Shown here: one piece after another, positions 8,822 to 16,957 of the stretch
Position numbering within the stretch: the first letter of the stretch is position 1
Layout of the letters: every line of letters begins with the position of its first letter
Translations under genes and position numbers: made by a program
Assembly: GCF_000423485.1 (NCBI RefSeq)
Contig: NZ_AUIB01000001.1
Location: forward strand, 310,001 to 374,000
Reading direction: 5' to 3'
Length of the DNA stretch: 64,000 nt
Source of the DNA: Propionimicrobium lymphophilum DSM 4903
GTDB lineage: Bacteria; Actinomycetota; Actinomycetes; Propionibacteriales; Propionibacteriaceae
Notes under the pieces: generated by a model
What the model was told of the DNA's origin: nothing
Database searches by the model: none
The model's input: only the letters and a program-made list of their open reading frames with translations

Positions 8822-9283
8822 TTAGACGCTTTCGATGGCCTCTAGGGTTGCTAGGACGGCCTCAGCGGCCTCACGTCCCTTGTCTTCTGCGGAGCCAGGA
8901 AGCCCGGAGCGGTCGATGGCCTCCTGCTCGGTGTTGCAGGTAAGCACGCCAAAACCGATGGGCTTTCCGGTGTTCACCATCACCTGAATCAGGCCCTGGG
9001 TTGCGCCCTCGCACACGTAGTCGAAGTGCGGGGTGCCGCCGCGCACGACGACGCCCAGCGCGATCATGGCGTCGAACTTGTCGGCCAGCCGGGCGCAGGC
9101 GACGGGCAACTCGAACGTTCCGGGTACCCTAACAACGGTTACCTCTGCGCCGGCTTCCTCGAGAGTCTGCGAGGCGCGCTCGGTCAGCGCGTCAGTGACC
9201 TTCCCGTACCACTGGGCTGCGATCACAGCCACCTTGCGGCCCTTACTGTTGACGGAGATTTCGGGGAGTCCTTCCTTGGACAT
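8822..9283 (-). CDS. ribH: 6,7-dimethyl-8-ribityllumazine synthase
   Basis: Condenses 5-amino-6-ribitylaminouracil with 3,4-dihydroxy-2-butanone 4-phosphate to lumazine, the penultimate step of riboflavin synthesis. The 153 residues show VPGTFELPVA, GVVVRGGTPHFDYV (the catalytic His is in this block) and GFGVLTCNTEQEA. Last gene of the minus-strand rib operon; its ATG directly follows the ribBA stop and has AAGGAGGC upstream. Confidence 0.97.
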   Translation of the reverse strand: MSKEGLPEISVNSKGRKVAVIAAQWYGKVTDALTERASQTLEEAGAEVTVVRVPGTFELPVACARLADKFDAMIALGVVVRGGTPHFDYVCEGATQGLIQVMVNTGKPIGFGVLTCNTEQEAIDRSGLPGSAEDKGREAAEAVLATLEAIESV

Positions 9284-10519
9284 TTATGCCTCCTTAGGCA
9301 GTAGATGCTCGGGCAACTTATGGCCCATCCGGTCTCGTTTGGTTGATAGATACCTAGCGTTTTCTTCGGTGATCCCGGTGACGATCGGGCGGACCTTTGA
9401 GACCGCGATGCCGAGCTTCTCAAGCTCTTGCGACTTCTCCGGGTTGTTGGTCAGAAGCTGTACTTTGTCCACACCGAGATCCTGCAGAATCGCGACTGCC
9501 GCGCCGTATTCGCGGGCGTCGATAGGCATGCCCAGAAGCGTCTGAGCGTCGACGGTGTCTGCGCCATTGTCTTGCAGGCTGTACGCCTCAAGCTTGGCCA
9601 TCAGTCCGACGCCGCGTCCCTCGTGACCACGCAGGTAGACGAGCACGCCGCCCTCCTTGCCGATGATCTCCTGCGAGAGTTCCAGCTGCTCGCCGCAGTC
9701 GCAGCGCATTGAGCCGAGCGCGTCGCCGGTCAGGCATTCGGAATGGACGCGAACCACCGGGTTATCGCCTAACTCGCCGCTGATCAGAGCGACGTGGCTG
9801 GCCCCGGTTCGCAGGTCTCGGTAGCCGAGCAGCTTGAACTTGCCGAAATGGGTGGGCAGCACCGTTTTTGCGACCAGCTCGACGCGGTCGTAGCGCTCTC
9901 GCCATTTCTCCAGCTCGTCGATCGTGACGACTGCCAGGTCGTTGTCTTCCCCGAGCGCCAGGACGTCCGGGGTGCGCATCATGCGGCCGTCGTCGTGGAC
10001 TAGCTCGCCGATGGCGCCGACGGGTGGCAGCCCGGCCAGGCGGCAGAAGTCGACGGTTGCCTCGGTGTGGCCGCGGCGGGTGAAAACGCCGCCCTCGCGG
10101 GCGCGAAGCGGCAGGATGTGGCCGGGACGAATGATGGCTTGCGGGGTTGCGTTGGGATCAGCCAGCGCGCGCAGGGTGGTTGCGCGGTCTGCCGCGCTGA
10201 TGCCCGTCGTCACGCCCTCGGCCGCATCGCAAGAGAAGGTGTAGGCGGTCAGCTTCGGGTCCTGGCTGTTCTCAACCATCAGCGGCAGGCCAAGCTTTTC
10301 CGCCAGCGATTCGGGCATCGGCGCACACAAGTAACCGGAGGTGTGGCGAACCATCCAAGCAACCCACTTAGGGTCGGCGTTGAAGGCAGGGAGTACGGCG
10401 TCGCCCTCGTTTTCGCGGTCTTGATCGTCTAGCACCAAAATGGGGCGGCCGGCCCTAAGCTGCTCGAACGCGGACTCGATGGTGGCGAAACCGTTCACTT
10501 TCTTGATTGCGGGGTGCAT
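9284..10519 (-). CDS. ribBA: Bifunctional 3,4-DHBP synthase / GTP cyclohydrolase II
   Basis: Two-domain enzyme of 411 residues providing both precursors of riboflavin. N-terminal DHBP synthase (about 1-205): DDQDRENEGD, TAYTFSCDA-like substrate block and RRGHTEATVD. C-terminal GTP cyclohydrolase II (about 206-400): HSECLTGDALGSMRCDCGEQ with the three zinc cysteines, and LRGHEGRGVGL. The start codon abuts the ribE stop; the operon order ribD-ribE-ribBA-ribH is standard. Confidence 0.97.
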   Translation of the reverse strand: MHPAIKKVNGFATIESAFEQLRAGRPILVLDDQDRENEGDAVLPAFNADPKWVAWMVRHTSGYLCAPMPESLAEKLGLPLMVENSQDPKLTAYTFSCDAAEGVTTGISAADRATTLRALADPNATPQAIIRPGHILPLRAREGGVFTRRGHTEATVDFCRLAGLPPVGAIGELVHDDGRMMRTPDVLALGEDNDLAVVTIDELEKWRERYDRVELVAKTVLPTHFGKFKLLGYRDLRTGASHVALISGELGDNPVVRVHSECLTGDALGSMRCDCGEQLELSQEIIGKEGGVLVYLRGHEGRGVGLMAKLEAYSLQDNGADTVDAQTLLGMPIDAREYGAAVAILQDLGVDKVQLLTNNPEKSQELEKLGIAVSKVRPIVTGITEENARYLSTKRDRMGHKLPEHLLPKEA

Positions 10520-11122
10520 TTACTTGCCTTCGTTCATTCGTTCTAGATAGGTGACGATGTATTTGCCGATCATGTCCGCCTCGAGGTTTACTTTGGTGCC
10601 GACGGGGCTGGAGCCCAGAATCGTGTCGGAAAGAGTTGCAGGGATCAGCGAGATCGTGAAGGAGCTTTCCAAAACGTCGACGACGGTCAGCGAAACACCC
10701 ATGACCGTCACCGAACCCTTCGGGACGAGGTAGCGCAGGAAGTCGGCGTCGGCACCGATCTCGAAGAGTTCCCAGTCCTCGCCGGGGGAACGCTTGACGA
10801 TTTCACCCAGCGCTTCGACGTGGCCGGCGACGATGTGGCCGCCCAGACGCGCGTTCGCGGCCATCGCGCGTTCCAGGTTCACCTTGTCGCCGGTCTGCAG
10901 GTCGCCGAGCATGGTCATCCGAAGGGTTTCGGCCATGACGTCCGCAGTGAATACGTCACCGTCCAGATCGACGGCGGTCAGGCAGACGCCGTCAACCGCG
11001 ATCGAGCAGCCAAGAGTGGCGTCAGAGGTGGCGATCGGGCCGCGAACGCTAAGACGCATCGACTCTGCGCCCTTATTTACGGCGACGACCTCGCCGATCT
11101 CTTCTACGATTCCTGTGAACAT
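10520..11122 (-). CDS. ribE: Riboflavin synthase alpha chain
   Basis: Dismutates two lumazine molecules into riboflavin. The 200 residues contain the two tandem lumazine-binding barrels, beginning MFTGIVEEIGEV and, in the second half, VTVMGVSLTVVDV; GHIVAGHVEALG bridges them. Its start overlaps the 3' end of ribD by 19 bases, so the two are translationally coupled. Confidence 0.96.
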   Translation of the reverse strand: MFTGIVEEIGEVVAVNKGAESMRLSVRGPIATSDATLGCSIAVDGVCLTAVDLDGDVFTADVMAETLRMTMLGDLQTGDKVNLERAMAANARLGGHIVAGHVEALGEIVKRSPGEDWELFEIGADADFLRYLVPKGSVTVMGVSLTVVDVLESSFTISLIPATLSDTILGSSPVGTKVNLEADMIGKYIVTYLERMNEGK

Positions 11123-12141
11123 GGTTTCCTATCTGTTGGTTTCAAGATGATTAGACAATCGTCGTCGAGCTGTTCAACGTGAGTGATGTGAAGCCTTTTG
11201 ATGTCGGCCATCGTGGAGATCCCGAGGTCCCCGATCAGCGGCTTGCCCGCGCCCAGCAGCGATCCGGACAAATAGCAGACGACCTCGTCAACCAGGCCCT
11301 CACGCACGAAGGACGCGGCAAGGTTAGCGCCGCCCTCCAGCCACAGGTGATGGACGCCGCTGGCGCTCAACTTTGCAAGGCCGGCACGGATGCCTTGAGT
11401 GGCGAATAGGGTGGGTGCTTCGTCGGAATAAACGTTGAAGTTTTTCGGTATTTCGCGGGCGCCAAACACCACCCGAATCGGCTGGCGTTTCGCGAGGCTA
11501 CCGTCTGGGTGACGGGTGGTTAGACGCGGGTTGTCTGCTAGCACCGTGCCGGTGCCAACCGCGATCGCTCCGGCGCTTGCCCTGCGCTCGTGAACATCGG
11601 CGCGAGCGGATTCGCCCGTAATCCACTGCGAGGTGCCGTCGGTGGCAGCCGTCCTGCCGTCAAGCGTGGCGGCCACCTTCCAGGTGACAAACGGCCTGCC
11701 CTCAAGATAAGAGAAAGTCCAGTATCTGTTCAGCCTGGTTGCTTCTTCAGCCAGCAGGCCGCCTTGAACATCCACTCCGGCGCCCCGCAAAGTCTCGGCG
11801 CCGCCGGTGGCGTCCGGGTTGGGGTCCGGTTGGGCGAAGCGGACACGCTTAACTCCGGCCTTGATTAACGCCTGCGCACAAGGGCCGGTGCGTCCGGTGT
11901 GGTTACATGGCTCGAGGCTGACGTAAGCGGTAGCGCCGGAAGCGTCGCCGGCGTCCTTGAGCGCGGCTACCTCTGCGTGGTCGGTTCCGGCACCCTTGTG
12001 CCAACCTTCGCCAAGTACTTTTCCGTCACGAACCAAGACGCAACCAACGCGCGGGTTGGGGTCTGCCTGGGGGCTGCGGGCGGCGAGCTCTATGGCGCGG
12101 CGAATGAAGAGTTGATCTGCAGACGAATTCTGCTTCGACAT
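11104..12141 (-). CDS. ribD: Bifunctional diaminohydroxyphosphoribosylaminopyrimidine deaminase / reductase
   Basis: Carries out deamination and side-chain reduction in riboflavin synthesis. The 345-residue product has an N-terminal cytidine-deaminase-type zinc site (DHAEVAAL about residues 50-57 and EPCNHTGRTGPC) and a C-terminal dihydrofolate-reductase-like domain (WKVAATLDGRTA, VGTGTVLADNPRLT, LWLEGG). First gene of the operon, under an FMN riboswitch; start ATG at 12141 has GAAAGGGGC upstream, which can be hidden in a hairpin. Confidence 0.96.
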   Translation of the reverse strand: MSKQNSSADQLFIRRAIELAARSPQADPNPRVGCVLVRDGKVLGEGWHKGAGTDHAEVAALKDAGDASGATAYVSLEPCNHTGRTGPCAQALIKAGVKRVRFAQPDPNPDATGGAETLRGAGVDVQGGLLAEEATRLNRYWTFSYLEGRPFVTWKVAATLDGRTAATDGTSQWITGESARADVHERRASAGAIAVGTGTVLADNPRLTTRHPDGSLAKRQPIRVVFGAREIPKNFNVYSDEAPTLFATQGIRAGLAKLSASGVHHLWLEGGANLAASFVREGLVDEVVCYLSGSLLGAGKPLIGDLGISTMADIKRLHITHVEQLDDDCLIILKPTDRKPCSQES

Positions 12142-12146
12142 CTAAA

Positions 12147-12174
12147 GCCCCTTTCTGCCAATAGGCTCGGGGCC
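12147..12174 (-). promoter_or_regulatory. Shine-Dalgarno-sequestering hairpin before ribD
   Basis: On the minus strand GGCCCC pairs with GGGGC that forms the core of the ribD ribosome-binding site; an inner GCC/GGC pair closes the loop. This is the expected expression platform of a translation-acting FMN riboswitch: no T-run terminator follows the aptamer. Confidence 0.6.
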
Positions 12175-12202
12175 TCGCGAGAAAAAACCTCGCAAAGATT
12201 TT

Positions 12203-12315
12203 GTGCGCCTCCCATCCGGACTTTAACCGTCGGTTCCGGATTTCCACCGGATCGGCCTGCTGGTGCAGGTTCGCGGACTATCACCGCCGGTTCAGATTTT
12301 CACTGACCCCGGGCA
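12203..12315 (-). ncRNA. FMN riboswitch (RFN element)
   Basis: Read on the minus strand, the leader contains the conserved RFN blocks in order: GGGGTCAGTGAAAATC, ACCGGCGGTGATAGTCCGCG, a variable stem, GATCCGGTGGAAATCCGGA, ACCGACGGTTAAAGTCCGGA and TGGGAGGC. These match the FMN aptamer consensus very well. It lies directly upstream of ribD and should repress the rib operon when FMN is plentiful. Family knowledge, with the sequence match seen directly. Confidence 0.96.
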
Positions 12316-12321
12316 ATCTTC

Positions 12322-12350
12322 ATTGAACCACGTAAGTGTTGCGTATTCAA
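12322..12350 (-). promoter_or_regulatory. Candidate promoter of the rib operon
   Basis: On the minus strand TTGAAT (12350-12345) and TTCAAT (12327-12322) are separated by exactly 17 bases and would start transcription a few bases before the riboswitch. Each hexamer matches the consensus at 4 of 6 positions. Confidence 0.4.
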
Positions 12351-12513
12351 CGCGGCAAAGCTAACGAATGTTTACTAGACGTGTACAAAAGAGCAACACG
12401 ATGCAACAAGAGGTGGGTTAAGCCGTTTTTGCAGATTTGGAAAACCAAAACATCTAGTGTTTGCGGACTAATCTCACAAAATGAACATTGTGGTTTAAAT
12501 TTTGGGAAATGCT

Positions 12514-12519
12514 TAACAT
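12514..12519 (+). promoter_or_regulatory. Minus-10 box (TAACAT) seven bases before the BASS transporter start
   Basis: TAACAT is followed by exactly 7 bases and ATG at 12527, and no ribosome-binding site is visible. This is the geometry of leaderless transcripts and repeats at purD, purC and metF in this window. The -35 region is weak. Confidence 0.45.
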
Positions 12520-12526
12520 TTTCTTC

Positions 12527-13540
12527 ATGTCTAATAACAACCTCGGGGTTCTGGAAAAGAACCGGTCCGGACAGAGCAAAACCAGCAAGCTGACCCAGGA
12601 AGACCGCTCGGCGACCATCGCCGTCACCCTTTTCCCGGTGTTGATTATTGCTGCGGCGCTATTTGGATTCTTCGTGCCCGACGTCGCGAAGAGCATCGTG
12701 CCCGCAGTCAACCCGCTGCTGATTGTCATTATGTTCTGCATGGGTCTGACGCTGAGGCTCGAAGACTTCAAACTCGTTTTCACCCGCCCTCTTCCGGTGC
12801 TGGTTGGCATCGTTGCGCAGTACGTCATCATGCCGCTGGTTGGTTGGGGCGTTTCCAGCCTGCTTGGCTTGCCCCCAGAAATCGCCGCCGGCGTCATCCT
12901 GGTTGGCTGCGCGCCCGGTGGCACGGCGTCCAATGTCGTCGCTTATCTGGCTAAGGCCGACACCGCGCTTTCAGTGACGATGACCTCCATCTCGACGCTG
13001 TTAGCCCCGATCTTCACCCCGATCCTGACGCTGCTGCTGGCCGGACAGTACATGCCGGTTGACGCGAAGTCGATGGCGTTGTCGATCGTCCAGATCGTTC
13101 TGATCCCGGTTGTCGGTGGTCTGGTCGTCCGCACGCTGCTGCCGAAGGTAGTCACCCCGGTGCTGCCCGCAATGCCGTGGCTATCCGTTGTGGCGATCTC
13201 CCTGGTTGCGACGGCTGTCGTCGGTAACTCCGCAGATCAGCTGGTCAAGGCTGGCTGGATCATTTTCCTAGCCGTCATCTTGCACAACTGCCTCGGCTAC
13301 CTGCTGGGCTACGGCCTGGGCAAGGTCACCAAGCGCGGCGAGCGCGCTAGCCGAACGATTTCCATCGAGGTCGGTATGCAGAACTCGGCTCTCGCTGCGG
13401 GTTTGGCCGTCCAGTACTTTAGCCCTGCGGCAGCTCTGCCGGCCGCCGTGTTTTCGGTCTGGCACAACCTTTCCGGCGCACTGCTCGCGATGTTCTACCG
13501 TCGCAGCGCCACCAAATACCTGGAAAACACTGAAAACTAA
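12527..13540 (+). CDS. BASS family (bile acid:sodium symporter-like) transporter
   Basis: A 337-residue membrane protein of the bile-acid/sodium symporter fold, with about nine to ten hydrophobic segments starting near residue 29. Family blocks: MFCMGLTL, the sodium-site loop GCAPGGTASNVVAYLAKAD (about residues 124-142) and EVGMQNSALAAGLA in the second half. Bacterial members move pantoate, pyruvate-type acids or other organic anions; the substrate is not evident. Start at 12527 is chosen because TAACAT lies 7 bases upstream, typical of leaderless mRNA; an open frame extends 13 codons further but lacks a ribosome site. Confidence 0.88.
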   Translation: MSNNNLGVLEKNRSGQSKTSKLTQEDRSATIAVTLFPVLIIAAALFGFFVPDVAKSIVPAVNPLLIVIMFCMGLTLRLEDFKLVFTRPLPVLVGIVAQYVIMPLVGWGVSSLLGLPPEIAAGVILVGCAPGGTASNVVAYLAKADTALSVTMTSISTLLAPIFTPILTLLLAGQYMPVDAKSMALSIVQIVLIPVVGGLVVRTLLPKVVTPVLPAMPWLSVVAISLVATAVVGNSADQLVKAGWIIFLAVILHNCLGYLLGYGLGKVTKRGERASRTISIEVGMQNSALAAGLAVQYFSPAAALPAAVFSVWHNLSGALLAMFYRRSATKYLENTEN

Positions 13541-13544
13541 TTAA

Positions 13545-13586
13545 CTAAATAAGAAAGCCCTCGGTGACGAGGGCTTTCTTATTTAG
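13545..13586. terminator. Bidirectional terminator between BASS transporter and DUF2079 gene
   Basis: Long perfect arms CTAAATAAGAAAGCCCTCG (13545-13563) and their complement (13568-13586) with a 4-base loop; T-rich on both strands; lies between convergent genes. Confidence 0.92.
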
Positions 13587-13606
13587 TAGAAAATTTTCTT
13601 GCGCGA

Positions 13607-15031
13607 TCATCCTGCGAGCGGGCCGCATTCTGTGCGCGGGCCCTGGTAGTCACCAGATCGCAGAAGTATAGAACCACCTTCGCGAGCGATCTGCGTGTAT
13701 CCGTTGGCGAGCGCCTTGTTGTATTCGCCTTGGGCGGTGATCGACTCGTCGACGGGGTGGGGTAGCTCGTCTGCGTGCAGGACGATGAAGTCCGGTTTTG
13801 GGGCCTCTACCCCCGGCACGGTGACCCGCGTCCTGTCGGTCAGGTGCGGCACGAATCTTTCGGAGGCGGTGACGCAAACATTGTCCGGGATCTGGGAGAT
13901 GATCTTTTTCTTGTTGGCCACTTGCTCGCGCAGCTGCGGCGACCTGTCAAACATGGTGCCGAGCGGGAACATGTCGTTGTTGATTCCCGTGCTCAAGACG
14001 GCCTGAGCGAGAAGAATCGCTGAGGCCAGCCAGGTCGAGACCTTACGAATTCGATCTTTGGCGATCAACTTGGCTAAAACCGGGATCGCGGCCATCGTGA
14101 TGATCGTCCAAACCGGCGCGTTGTAGTGGTATTCGGTGGTCCACAGCGACTCGCGGTCGGCTAGGAAGCGCTGCAAAACAATTGGCAGAGCAACCAAGCT
14201 GAACTTAGAAAACAGTGGCAAAAACCCGAGTGGTATGAGCAGGGCGAGCAGCGTCCTGGTCTTGTCGAACGGCAGGAAGAGCGCTTTGAGGATGGTGACC
14301 GGCCCCTCCTCTAAGACGCTGTATTGCCAATAGCCAAAGCCGTCACCGAACGCCGGGACGATGACCATCGTAACCAAAAAGAACGCGACGAAACCGATTG
14401 CCGCAAGCGCGATTCCCTGCTTCCGCGGCTTGCGCAAAGCCCGGATGAACCCGAGCATGAAAACACACGCGCCCATGTCCTCGCGCACCAAAAGCAACAG
14501 CAGGCAGGAGGCGAAAAGCTGCCTGTCTCGCGGATGCTCTTCATCTAAAGAAAGCGCCGCCCATGCCAGCAGCGGCAGTGCGAAGGCGATCTCGTGAAAC
14601 TCGAAATCCGCCATCGCCTGCAGCGGCCAACCGAAGGCGTAAATCGCGGTGACCAGCGCAGCCAGCATGCCGGGCAGCTTGCGCCTGGCAAAAACCCAAA
14701 CCAGCCAGATCGATGCAGCCATCAGCACCGACTGCACGATTAGCAGCACGCGTGGATCGTCCCAGATCCAATAGAGCGGAGTAATGAGAATCAAGATCGG
14801 GTGGAAGTGATCTCCGAGTAGGTTAAAATCGATGCCCTTCAGCGGCGAGTACGGCGGCATGAAGTGGGCGTAATGGCGGATTGCCTGGTCGAAGATCCCG
14901 ACGTCATAGCCTGCGGTCTTGAAGTCGACGTGGCGGATGACTGAAAGCCAACAATAGGCGCTAAACGCGAGGAGGGTAATTATCGCCCCGCTCCACCGCC
15001 ACAGATTGTTCTTCAAGGACGAAGTTTGCAT
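13607..15031 (-). CDS. DUF2079 family multi-spanning membrane protein
   Basis: 474 residues with about ten hydrophobic segments. The N-terminal AGYDVGIFDQAIRHYAHF and LLGDHFHPILILITPLYWIW are characteristic of DUF2079 proteins, which resemble glycosyltransferase-C-type membrane enzymes; enzymatic activity is not established. The C-terminal 100 residues form an extracytoplasmic domain. The start ATG is preceded by TAATAT and GAGGG only 1-6 bases away, so translation may be leaderless. Single-gene unit between a terminator and the divergent TelA gene. Confidence 0.8.
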   Translation of the reverse strand: MQTSSLKNNLWRWSGAIITLLAFSAYCWLSVIRHVDFKTAGYDVGIFDQAIRHYAHFMPPYSPLKGIDFNLLGDHFHPILILITPLYWIWDDPRVLLIVQSVLMAASIWLVWVFARRKLPGMLAALVTAIYAFGWPLQAMADFEFHEIAFALPLLAWAALSLDEEHPRDRQLFASCLLLLLVREDMGACVFMLGFIRALRKPRKQGIALAAIGFVAFFLVTMVIVPAFGDGFGYWQYSVLEEGPVTILKALFLPFDKTRTLLALLIPLGFLPLFSKFSLVALPIVLQRFLADRESLWTTEYHYNAPVWTIITMAAIPVLAKLIAKDRIRKVSTWLASAILLAQAVLSTGINNDMFPLGTMFDRSPQLREQVANKKKIISQIPDNVCVTASERFVPHLTDRTRVTVPGVEAPKPDFIVLHADELPHPVDESITAQGEYNKALANGYTQIAREGGSILLRSGDYQGPRTECGPLAG

Positions 15032-15157
15032 CCCTCAATATTAGGGCCAATGAATGACAGCGAAATAAAGCAAAGAGTTCGCCCGTGCAACACCCAAGTT
15101 CTTCCGGCATGTTTAGCCGGTGGCTAAAGTAGAAGGCAAAAGCTACTTGGAGGCAAG

Positions 15158-16390
15158 ATGAGCGAACCGACCAATACACCGCTGACTCCGCCCGCACCGA
15201 GCACGGAGTTGAATCTTTCCGTGCCCGAGCCCCCGCAGCCGGTGGTGGCCGAGCAGGCAAGCTCGATAGCGCTGCCCGTCGACGAGGCGAAGAAGCCGGA
15301 GCTGGATCGTAAGGTGGATTCTTTCGTTGATTCCTTGCTTAGCGAACAGATCGGCAGTCCCAACTTCGCGGCTAAGGCCGACGTGGTTCGGGCCATGGGC
15401 GACGCAGATATTCGTCGCGCTGCCGAGGCCTCCAACAGGTTGCTGGAAACGCCAATCCAGGAGGTCAATTCCGGTGGCATCAGCGAAGTCAGCCAAGTCG
15501 GTCAGAGCCTGGTTGAACTGCGTCGCGTTGTTGAGGAGCTGGATCCGTCTGCCGTCTCCAAGCCCAAGCGCAAGATCCTTGGCATCTTCCCGGTCGGTCA
15601 GAAGGTGGAGGACTACTTTCGCAAATACCAGTCCAGCCAGCAGCATCTGAACGCCATCCTGCACTCGCTTCGTTCCGGCCAGGACGAGCTGACCCGCGAC
15701 AACACCAGCCTGAACATGGAGAAGGTGCAGCTGTGGGAAACGATGGAGCGTCTCAACCAGTACATCTACATGGCCGGGCAGCTGGACGAGCAGTTGAGCG
15801 CAAAGATCGAGGAGCTGAAATACTCTGACCCGGCTAAGGCCGACACGCTGAGCAAGGATGTCTTGTTCTACGTGCGACAGAAGCATCAAGATTTGATGAC
15901 GCAGCTTGCCGTGTCCACCCAGGGTTACCTCTCTATGGACATCATCATTAAGAACAACATCGAATTGATCAAGGGCGTGGATAGGGCGTCGACCACCACG
16001 GTATCCGCACTTCGAACTGCTGTCCTCGTTTCGCAAGCGTTGGGCAACCAGAAGCTCGTGCTTGACCAGATCACCGCGCTCAACCAGACCACCAGCTCCA
16101 TGATCGAATCCACCAGCGAGATGCTGAAAAACAACTCCGTTGGCATTCAGCAGCAGGCGGCCAGTTCGTCGATCGGCATGGAGAGCCTGCAGAAGGCTTT
16201 CGAGAACGTCTACGAGACGATGGACTCCATCGACAACTTCAAAGTGGAGGCCCTCAAGACAATGGAGCAGACCATCGGTACGCTCGAGAGCGAGGTGTCC
16301 AAGTCGCGGTTGTACCTGGATCGGGCAATACGCTCGGAGAACAACCGCGTCATCACCAACCCGCTCGACGTCCCCGAGCTCGACAGGTAG
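15158..16390 (+). CDS. telA: TelA/KlaA-like toxic anion resistance protein
   Basis: 410-residue cytoplasmic, largely helical protein of the TelA family (PF05816). The N-terminal 50 residues are proline-rich and disordered; the family core follows, with LGIFPVGQKVEDYFRKYQSS, a long coiled region around residues 165-215 and TTVSALRTAVLVSQALGNQK near residue 285. TelA members were named from tellurite resistance but their molecular job is unclear; they often accompany Ter-type or kinase loci. It has a TTGGAGG site 6 bases before ATG and starts a nine-gene plus-strand cluster, strongly suggesting a signalling or envelope-stress role here. Confidence 0.9.
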   Translation: MSEPTNTPLTPPAPSTELNLSVPEPPQPVVAEQASSIALPVDEAKKPELDRKVDSFVDSLLSEQIGSPNFAAKADVVRAMGDADIRRAAEASNRLLETPIQEVNSGGISEVSQVGQSLVELRRVVEELDPSAVSKPKRKILGIFPVGQKVEDYFRKYQSSQQHLNAILHSLRSGQDELTRDNTSLNMEKVQLWETMERLNQYIYMAGQLDEQLSAKIEELKYSDPAKADTLSKDVLFYVRQKHQDLMTQLAVSTQGYLSMDIIIKNNIELIKGVDRASTTTVSALRTAVLVSQALGNQKLVLDQITALNQTTSSMIESTSEMLKNNSVGIQQQAASSSIGMESLQKAFENVYETMDSIDNFKVEALKTMEQTIGTLESEVSKSRLYLDRAIRSENNRVITNPLDVPELDR

Positions 16391-16411
16391 GCAGGCGAGG
16401 AAGGAATATAA

Positions 16412-16954
16412 ATGGGTCTGTTTGATTGGCTGAAGCCCAAACCACAGGCGGAGCCTGAGCCCGAAATGCCCGCTCCGCCCTCGAACGTAGACATTGAGCG
16501 CGCGCTTCGTAAGGCCGAGGATATGGTGGAGAATAACCAGGTTTCGACGCCGGTGCTCGCCAGGGTGCTGCGGGTCACGCACCTGGTTAGGGGCATCCTG
16601 CCAAGGCTGGAAAATCTAGGCGTGTCCAGCGAGGAAGCCTACACAGTGGTGGCCACCGCCACCGAGTACCTGCCTGAATCGCTTGCCGGCTACCTAGCTC
16701 TGCCTCGTGACTGGGCCGACACCCGCCCGGTGGCAAACGGCAAATCCTCCCTGCTGCTGTTGATTGATCAGCTCGATCTGCTCGCGCTGACCACCTCGCG
16801 CATGGCGGACGCAGCCAACCGTCATGACGCGGCGACCCTCGTCGCGCAGGGTGCGTTCCTGGACGCCAAGTTTGGCGGAAAGAATCTTGCTCCCACCAAA
16901 CTCGACGACCCGGAACCGACGGCTAAGGCGTCCGGGCCGCTGGACATCGAATAA
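16412..16954 (+). CDS. Hypothetical protein in TelA/kinase cluster
   Basis: 180 residues, unrecognised. It begins MGLFDWLKPKP, has a Pro/Glu-rich linker to residue 30, then a predominantly helical domain (VARVLRVTHLVRGILPRLE-like and LLLIDQLDLLALTTSRMADA). No membrane segment or catalytic motif is evident. It begins 21 bases after telA with GAGGAAGGA upstream and ends 3 bases before the next start, so it is co-translated with its neighbours. A role as an adaptor for TelA or the membrane protein is only a guess from position. Confidence 0.75.
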   Translation: MGLFDWLKPKPQAEPEPEMPAPPSNVDIERALRKAEDMVENNQVSTPVLARVLRVTHLVRGILPRLENLGVSSEEAYTVVATATEYLPESLAGYLALPRDWADTRPVANGKSSLLLLIDQLDLLALTTSRMADAANRHDAATLVAQGAFLDAKFGGKNLAPTKLDDPEPTAKASGPLDIE

Positions 16955-16957
16955 GTC

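Noticed and set aside
12336-12593. Possible small gene between riboswitch and BASS gene
   Set aside because: No ribosome site, Lys/Cys-rich without pattern, and it runs into the transporter in another frame; region is better read as promoters.
15143-16582. Long antisense open frame across telA
   Set aside because: High-GC shadow of telA; no domain and it starts inside the next gene.
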